From the NCBI GenBank assembly GCA_947305795.1, contig CAMZEK010000012.1:1-55455 (forward strand): a stretch of 55,455 bases of DNA, written 5' to 3'. Under the pieces are notes generated by a model. That model saw only the letters and a program-made list of their open reading frames with translations. It was not told the origin of the DNA and searched no databases. Of the stretch, positions 50,233-55,455 are shown in pieces. Positions within the stretch are counted from its first letter, which is position 1. Each line of letters opens with the position of its first letter. Source of the DNA: an uncultured Bacteroidales bacterium. Lineage in GTDB: Bacteria; Bacteroidota; Bacteroidia; Bacteroidales; F082. The translations under genes were made by a program, and so were the position numbers.

Positions 50233-50964
50233 ATGACATTAAAAGAAGACATAATCAAAAAAGCAAAAGAAATAGAATCTGAAACTTTTCAAGTTGAAGA
50301 AGTTTCATACGTGCCAACTATTTCTAATAGCAAACTCACTTTTGGATGCAAAGGTTTAGAGTTTGAAGCCACAGTCCTCTATATTGACATGAGAGGTTCA
50401 ACTGCGATTTTGAACATTCACAGAAAAAGAGTAGTAGCCAAAATACACATGCTGTATTATCATGCAATAGTAAAAATCGCCAAAGCTACGGGGGGCGAAA
50501 TCAGGAGCTTTAATGGAGATAGCTTACTGGTTTTTTATCCAGGCAACACAAAAGAAACATTATCGAATGCGGTAAAGGCTGCAATGCAGATGAAATATGC
50601 TATAAAGATTTTACTAAATGATAATTTGAAAAACTATACAGATATTGACTTTGGAATAGGGATTGATCACGGCAAGATTTTAGCCACTAAAGTCGGAGTT
50701 GGCGGAACCGATGAAACAAAAGACCTTATTTGGATAGGTAATGCCGTGAATAAATCGACAAAAATTAGCGATCAATGCCAATCTGATGATAATATTGGAA
50801 TATCTGAATTTGTGTACAACAATCTAACAGATGATATTAAATATGTACTAATAGACGGCATTTGGGGCAAATACAAAAAGGATATTTGGAATAGTTTCAA
50901 CTTCAATTACAATTCGAACCGCGAAAACTATTATACAACTATTTATCATTTTACTTTTACATAA
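50233..50964 (+). CDS. pycC: Pycsar-type class III nucleotide cyclase
   Basis: A 243-residue class III cyclase. Metal-binding Asp D52 in YIDMRGST and D96 in SFNGDSLLVFY are separated by 44 residues as in active cyclases; DFGIGIDHGKI and IGNAVN follow. Placed directly before a PycTM-type membrane effector, it matches Pycsar anti-phage systems, in which infection makes cCMP or cUMP that triggers the effector. Which base is used cannot be told. The gene is AT-rich compared with hsdM, suggesting separate acquisition. Confidence 0.82.
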   Translation: MTLKEDIIKKAKEIESETFQVEEVSYVPTISNSKLTFGCKGLEFEATVLYIDMRGSTAILNIHRKRVVAKIHMLYYHAIVKIAKATGGEIRSFNGDSLLVFYPGNTKETLSNAVKAAMQMKYAIKILLNDNLKNYTDIDFGIGIDHGKILATKVGVGGTDETKDLIWIGNAVNKSTKISDQCQSDDNIGISEFVYNNLTDDIKYVLIDGIWGKYKKDIWNSFNFNYNSNRENYYTTIYHFTFT

Positions 50965-50975
50965 AAAAACATCAT

Positions 50976-51533
50976 ATGAACACAGAACAGAAAAATAATT
51001 ATAGCATAGAAGTCCACAATCAAATCATAGGATGGACCGAAAACTGCGACACAAAAGCCTCCATTGTGCTTGCTTTTATTGGAGTACTCGTATCCGTTGT
51101 TTTTACCAGTGAGTTTATATTAGGCACAATAGGGGCCCAAATCAATAATATCATAACATATTGGCGCGATGGTTCAGGATCATTTAGTATACTATCCACA
51201 ATGATGTTTGTTTCATTATTAGGATTTGTAACATTCATGAGTTTATGTTGTTATTATTCAATATTATCTCTAAAAGCAAATATCAAATGTGCCGATGATT
51301 CTATCATATTCTTCGGAAAAATAGCACTAAACACAAAAGAAGAATATATAGAAAAAGTCAACAAAATGACCGAGGAGGAATTTGAAACTGATAAATTATC
51401 CCAAATTCATAATTGTGCGACAATCTGCGACAACAAATTCAAAAACTACAATAAGAGCATGAAATATCTTTCATTTGGATTATTGTGTTTTATCTGTTTT
51501 ATCCTTTTTACAATAATACTGAAAGCTATCTGA
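50976..51533 (+). CDS. pycTM: PycTM-like Pycsar membrane effector
   Basis: A 185-residue protein with three hydrophobic segments (about 28-50, 73-100 and 162-184) and the effector-family start HNQIIGWTENCDTKASIVLAFIGVL, which fits the Pycsar effector (DUF5706-like) pattern D-x-KAS. The middle polar part (about 105-155) would lie in the cytoplasm. After binding the cyclic pyrimidine nucleotide such proteins damage the membrane and stop cell growth. Pairing with the cyclase 11 bases upstream supports the assignment. Confidence 0.8.
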   Translation: MNTEQKNNYSIEVHNQIIGWTENCDTKASIVLAFIGVLVSVVFTSEFILGTIGAQINNIITYWRDGSGSFSILSTMMFVSLLGFVTFMSLCCYYSILSLKANIKCADDSIIFFGKIALNTKEEYIEKVNKMTEEEFETDKLSQIHNCATICDNKFKNYNKSMKYLSFGLLCFICFILFTIILKAI

Positions 51534-51569
51534 TCTTCTAAACGTCTTTAGCATAAAAACGCAACCGCT

Positions 51570-53051
51570 ATGATAACAAAACCCGAACTACAAGACCTAC
51601 TGCAAAGCACCGAGACCTATCGGGTGGAGCGCACCACCTCCACTAGCGACATGGACAAGTTCCAAGAAGCCATCTGTGCTTTCTCCAACGACTTGCCCAA
51701 TTCCAGGAAAAAAGGGTATCTGATCATTGGAGCCTACGACAACGGCACACTATCGGGGCTGAAAGTCGATGATGCCCTGCTCAAGAAGATCGCCGCCATC
51801 CGTTCCGACGGAAACATCCTGCCCTTGCCTATCATGTCGGTCGAACGCTTCGAGTTCCCCGAAGGCGACCTGCTTGTGGCCGAGGTCTCGCCTTCGCTGC
51901 TTCCGCCTGTGCGGTATCGTGGCCGGACATTCGTGCGCATTGGCCCTCGCCGCGACATCGCCACCGAAGCGGAAGAACGCATCCTTTTGGAGCGCAGGAC
52001 TTCCTATATGGCCACTTTTGACGCCATGCCCTGCCTGGATGCAACAATAGATGACATTGACACAGCTTTTATCAAGCAGGAATATCTCCCGCAGGTTATC
52101 GACGAAGAGGTGTTGTCCAGCGACAAACGAGACATCAAAGAACAATTGGCCGCCATACATCTGTACGATTTGACACATGATTGTCCCACTAATGCAGCTA
52201 TTATCTTGTTTGGCACAAATCCACGTCATTTCTTGCCCGGATTCTATATCCAATTTGTTCGTTTTGCCGGGAATGCTATCGGAGGGCAGGTTCTCAATGA
52301 AAAACGGTTCCAAGGACCTCTTTATCAACTCCTGCCTGAATTGGAATTGTTCGTCAGCAACGCCATTATCACACAACGGCCCGTGCCTATAAGTCTTTTT
52401 CGGGAAAAAACAGTCAACAATTACCCCAACAACGCCTTACGCGAATTGCTGATGAACGCTTGCATGCACCGTGATTATCAGTCGAATATGCCCATCCGAC
52501 TCTATCAATTTGACGACCATATCGAAATTATGAATGCAGGCGGTCTATACGGCGAAGCGCGTCCCGAGAATTTCCCCACAGTGAATGACTACCGTAATCC
52601 CATCGTAGCCGAAGCGATGAAGGAGATAAAATATGTCAATATGTTTAATCAAGGCATTAGGCGTGTGCAAGAAATGCTGCGGGAAAATGACAACGAAGAA
52701 GCCGTCTTCGATGTGACTAAACTCACCGTATTTGTGGTAAACGTGTTCTCAACTATTGATGACGCCAGGGGTGTCCCTCAAGATGTCCCTCAAGATGTCC
52801 CTCAAGATGTCCCTCAAGATGGCACTCAAGATGGCACTCAAGGTGATACCCAAGATGATACTCAAGGTGATATTCTTGATGCTTGGATTGAAGCCCAAAT
52901 AAGGAACAATCCCAAAGTGACAACTGAAGAATTAGCAAAAGCAAGTGGGTTCACTTCTAAAACCATTAAGCGACACATTTTAAAACTCCCCCATATCAAA
53001 TATGTCGGCAGCGGCTATAGTGGACATTGGGAAATAGACAATACCAAATAA
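51570..53051 (+). CDS. AlbA_2/Schlafen-like ATP-binding protein with 12-bp repeat tract
   Basis: A 493-residue protein: AlbA_2 domain (about 10-130, FSNDLPNSRKKGYLIIGAYDNG), a GHKL-type ATP-binding C-terminal domain (about 285-385, NNALRELLMNACMHRDYQ), a repeat tract at residues 401-432 (VPQD, GTQD, GDTQ units, coded at 52770-52865) and a winged-helix end (434-493). The 12-base units keep the frame, so their number can change freely. These proteins are frequent in defence islands, with likely roles in nucleic-acid binding or regulation. Higher GC than the Pycsar pair. Confidence 0.82.
   Translation: MITKPELQDLLQSTETYRVERTTSTSDMDKFQEAICAFSNDLPNSRKKGYLIIGAYDNGTLSGLKVDDALLKKIAAIRSDGNILPLPIMSVERFEFPEGDLLVAEVSPSLLPPVRYRGRTFVRIGPRRDIATEAEERILLERRTSYMATFDAMPCLDATIDDIDTAFIKQEYLPQVIDEEVLSSDKRDIKEQLAAIHLYDLTHDCPTNAAIILFGTNPRHFLPGFYIQFVRFAGNAIGGQVLNEKRFQGPLYQLLPELELFVSNAIITQRPVPISLFREKTVNNYPNNALRELLMNACMHRDYQSNMPIRLYQFDDHIEIMNAGGLYGEARPENFPTVNDYRNPIVAEAMKEIKYVNMFNQGIRRVQEMLRENDNEEAVFDVTKLTVFVVNVFSTIDDARGVPQDVPQDVPQDVPQDGTQDGTQGDTQDDTQGDILDAWIEAQIRNNPKVTTEELAKASGFTSKTIKRHILKLPHIKYVGSGYSGHWEIDNTK
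52770..52865 (+). repeat. Tandem 12-bp repeat inside the AlbA_2 gene
   Basis: Eight consecutive 12-base units: GGTGTCCCTCAA, three GATGTCCCTCAA, two GATGGCACTCAA, GGTGATACCCAA and GATGATACTCAA. They code for acidic VPQD/GTQD-type spacers between the ATPase part and the winged helix. Confidence 0.9.
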
Positions 53052-53151
53052 GAACTTGGTCTATCAATTTAGTCACCAACCAAGGGAATGGTTAAGTTGT
53101 TAATCATATTGTTGAAAATAAATATATTACGAACAAAAAAAATAGACTATC

Positions 53152-53862
53152 ATGAAAGGTCCTAACGAAATACAATATCTCGACATTGAGTTCAAATACT
53201 CTTTCAGTTCTCCTCTTGGGCCTTTGGAAGGCGAACGATATATACAAGATATTGCTGTCGAAATAATCAAAACCGATGAATACGGGAACAACCCTGTTAT
53301 CATCGGGAAAGGCAACGTAAAGATTTTACTATTAGCACAAGCCATAAATGACAATTACGACATCTTTGAGATCTTCGACACCGAATCATATACCATGCGC
53401 ATCGGCAATATGATCTATGATTTCGACAATTATGAAATCAAGGAAGATTTGCAAAGAAAGTTGTTTGGAGACGGCATTATGATCAATCCAAATATCTGCA
53501 TTTTCGAAAGAATGATGATTCTTCCAGAATACAGAGGATTAGGAATTGGTGCCAAATTTGTCAAAGACAGGTTTCATTATTTCAATACCGCTTGCGGTCT
53601 CATCGTCATGCAGCCATTCCCCCTCCAACTCGAGTCATCACACACTTTGGGAAGGGACAATGAGTTTGAAAGCAAAATGGGGTATGAAAAGATGGAACAT
53701 GATTCGAGAAAAGCCATGAAGAGCTTAAAAGACTATTACAAAAGAATCGGATACATCACCGTTAGAGGATATAAAGACCTAATGTTTCTTATCCCCGATT
53801 TCAAAAACGATAAACTTGATGCCATCGATTTAGAAGAATCGTTAATTAACCCAAAACCATAA
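53152..53862 (+). CDS. GNAT-like acetyltransferase domain protein
   Basis: A 236-residue protein. Near residues 120-138 it has FERMMILPEYRGLGIGAKFV, the acetyl-CoA-binding pattern R-G-x-G-x-G/A of GNAT enzymes, flanked by beta strands as in that fold. The N-terminal 100 residues are beta-rich and not recognised. Acceptor unknown. It lies 5 bases before the second AlbA_2 gene on the same strand. Confidence 0.72.
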   Translation: MKGPNEIQYLDIEFKYSFSSPLGPLEGERYIQDIAVEIIKTDEYGNNPVIIGKGNVKILLLAQAINDNYDIFEIFDTESYTMRIGNMIYDFDNYEIKEDLQRKLFGDGIMINPNICIFERMMILPEYRGLGIGAKFVKDRFHYFNTACGLIVMQPFPLQLESSHTLGRDNEFESKMGYEKMEHDSRKAMKSLKDYYKRIGYITVRGYKDLMFLIPDFKNDKLDAIDLEESLINPKP

Positions 53863-53867
53863 ACATC

Positions 53868-55388
53868 ATGACCCTTCCAGTAAACATAGAATCGCTAATT
53901 GACGGCCGTGTGGTCGAAAGCGACAGAATCGAATTCAAGAAAGGATGGAACCCCGATGCCATCTACCGCACCATCTGCGCCTTCGCCAATGATTTTGAAG
54001 ACACCAGCGGCGGCTATATCGTTGTCGGCGTCGAAGAAGAAAAAGGCAGAGCCAAACGGCCTGTCTGTGGCGTAAGCCTTAACGAATTGGATGAGATTCA
54101 GAAATCAATGATCGGGTTCAACAACCTCATCCAACCCTATTATCAGCCACGAACCGTCATTGAGGATGTGGATGGGAAAAAAGTGTTCATCATTTGGGTT
54201 ACTGCTGGCGACCGACGGCCTTACAAGGTGCCCGATTACGTAACCGCCAAGCACAAAGAATACAACTACTATATCCGATACAACTCCAGTTCAATCGTAG
54301 CCAAAGGCGAATATGAGATGGAACTGATGAATTTGGCCAACCGTGTTCCGTTTGACGACAGGGGAAACATCACAGCAAGCATCAACGACGTGTCAATGCT
54401 ACTAATAAGGGATTATCTCACGCAAACAAACAGCAAATTGGTCGAACAAATGGAAACTATGACACCGACCCAAGTTCTTCAACAAATGGATTTACTTGAC
54501 GGGCCCATGGAAGACCTACGGGTTAAGAACATCGCGTTGATGATGTTTTCTTACCATCCAGAAAAATTCTTCCCGAAAACTCAAGTCGAGATTGTAATCT
54601 ATCCGAAAGGAAAAGAATTAGACCCTGACAATTTTATTGAGTTGGAGCCCATACAAGGACCTATACATCTGATTATCGGGAAAACGCTCGACTATCTTAA
54701 GACCATGGTCATTCGGCAAAAAATCGCAAAAGTCGCGACAAAAGCTGAAGCCAATAGAACCTATAACTACCCGTACCAAGCCATTGAAGAAGCAGTTGTG
54801 AATGCCTTATATCACCGTTCGTATCAAGAACGCGAGCCTGTAGAAATATCCATTATGCCCGAGCAAATAGAAATTATCAGCTATAGCGGTGCAGATCGAA
54901 GCATCAAATTGGAAGATCTTCGGGCTGGCAAACGTGTTCATGCAAGAAGATACAGGAACAGAAGATTAGGGGATTTCTTGAAAGAGTTGGACCTAACTGA
55001 AGGCCGTGGTACTGGTATGCCAACAATTAAAAAAGAACTGGAGAAAAACGGATCTGGTAATGCATCCTTCGAATCCGACGAAGAGAGGACTTATTTCTAT
55101 GTTTCCCTACCTTGCCACAAGGATTTTATCTGCAAAGAATTAATGATTGACGAAGAAGGGCATATACGCGAACGGAAATCGACCTTAGAAATGACTGGTG
55201 ATGTGAGGAAACAAATATTTGAGTTAATCGCAGCCAACAATCACATCACACGGCGTGAATTATCAGAATCAACTGGCATCAATCAATCTGCAATCCAGAA
55301 GCACATTGTTGCACTTATCAACAATGGAAACATTGAAAGAAAAGGCAGAACCAGAGGCAGCTATTTCATCATCATCAAAAACATCTGA
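53868..55388 (+). CDS. AlbA_2/Schlafen-like ATP-binding protein (second)
   Basis: A 506-residue protein of the same type as the one at 51570. AlbA_2 domain (about 10-140, VESDRIEFKKGW and TICAFANDFEDTSGGYIVVGV), GHKL-like region (about 300-400, PYQAIEEAVVNALYHRSYQ and GRGTGMPTIKKEL) and a C-terminal winged helix (about 440-506, ITRRELSESTGINQSAIQKHI). It has no internal repeat tract, but a 12-base repeat (GGTGGTCAAATA) starts 14 bases after its stop in another frame. Confidence 0.85.
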   Translation: MTLPVNIESLIDGRVVESDRIEFKKGWNPDAIYRTICAFANDFEDTSGGYIVVGVEEEKGRAKRPVCGVSLNELDEIQKSMIGFNNLIQPYYQPRTVIEDVDGKKVFIIWVTAGDRRPYKVPDYVTAKHKEYNYYIRYNSSSIVAKGEYEMELMNLANRVPFDDRGNITASINDVSMLLIRDYLTQTNSKLVEQMETMTPTQVLQQMDLLDGPMEDLRVKNIALMMFSYHPEKFFPKTQVEIVIYPKGKELDPDNFIELEPIQGPIHLIIGKTLDYLKTMVIRQKIAKVATKAEANRTYNYPYQAIEEAVVNALYHRSYQEREPVEISIMPEQIEIISYSGADRSIKLEDLRAGKRVHARRYRNRRLGDFLKELDLTEGRGTGMPTIKKELEKNGSGNASFESDEERTYFYVSLPCHKDFICKELMIDEEGHIRERKSTLEMTGDVRKQIFELIAANNHITRRELSESTGINQSAIQKHIVALINNGNIERKGRTRGSYFIIIKNI

Positions 55389-55401
55389 CAATTATCTAAC
55401 A

Positions 55402-55455
55402 GGTGGTCAAATAGGTGGTCAAATAGGTGGTCAAATAGGTGGTCAAATAGGTGGT
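55402..55455 (+). repeat. Tandem 12-bp repeat running off the window
   Basis: At least 4.5 copies of GGTGGTCAAATA from 55402 to the right edge. In frame with 55399 it codes (Gly-Gly-Gln-Ile)n, like the spacer repeats of other AlbA_2 proteins. This frame is open upstream past an ATG at 55324 but differs from the CDS that stops at 55388. Confidence 0.85.

Noticed and set aside
52770-52865. CRISPR array
   Set aside because: The repeats are 12 bases with no spacers and lie inside a coding frame. No repeat-spacer pattern was seen anywhere in the window.

Overview
The window is chromosomal DNA from a member of the Bacteroidota, most likely order Bacteroidales. The evidence is the TAnnTTTG promoter boxes in front of most transcription units, a secreted protein with a type IX secretion C-terminal domain, a complete MoxR/Bat (aerotolerance) operon, and an Omp28/DUF6029/TlpA cluster. 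The species cannot be named from sequence alone. No CRISPR array, rRNA, integrase or transposase was seen.

Layout. (1) 1-10.8 kb, ordinary chromosome: an AGCS Na+/alanine symporter cut by the left edge, a CobW-type metallochaperone GTPase divergent from free methionine-R-sulfoxide reductase, an OxyR-like LysR regulator divergent from TrkH and followed by a DUF389 protein, then a tightly overlapping pair of an AttH/CrtC-like protein and a PEP-utilising (rifampicin phosphotransferase-like) enzyme. (2) 10.8-20.3 kb, accessory island of mostly unnamed genes ending at a tRNA-Ala(CGC) gene. It holds a DUF6140-like small protein, a large protein with an EF-Tu domain-2-like barrel and a C-terminal helical repeat, a small membrane protein, a DnaB-like protein without a Walker A motif, a nuclease-like protein, a DUF5131 (radical SAM-like) protein and a small alpha/beta hydrolase. 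Three promoters in the island carry the same upstream box at exactly the same distance from the -7 element, which is the best sign that these genes form one co-regulated, apparently undescribed unit. Two small-RNA candidates lie in the same island. (3) 20.4-45.4 kb, core genes: choline/APH-type kinase, SufE with a SufT/DUF59 protein, a large T9SS-secreted protein, the moxR-DUF58-batA-batB-batC-batD-batE operon with an unusual BatC, aspartate kinase, TsaA/TrmO, an MBOAT/SGNH-like acyltransferase pair, TlpA/DUF6029/Omp28, mannose-6-phosphate isomerase and an M20 amidohydrolase. (4) 45.4 kb to the right edge, defence island: half-length HsdS, HsdM, Fic protein, full-length HsdS, a Pycsar pair (class III nucleotide cyclase plus membrane effector), two AlbA_2/Schlafen-like ATP-binding proteins and a GNAT protein. 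No HsdR is inside the window; it may lie to the right.

How they fit together. The Bat genes probably assemble a membrane complex driven by MoxR. The defence island combines DNA modification/restriction with a cyclic-nucleotide abortive-infection pair on one strand with short gaps. The middle accessory island has its own promoter signature and looks like a transferred module next to a tRNA gene, but no recombinase or matching attachment repeat was found.
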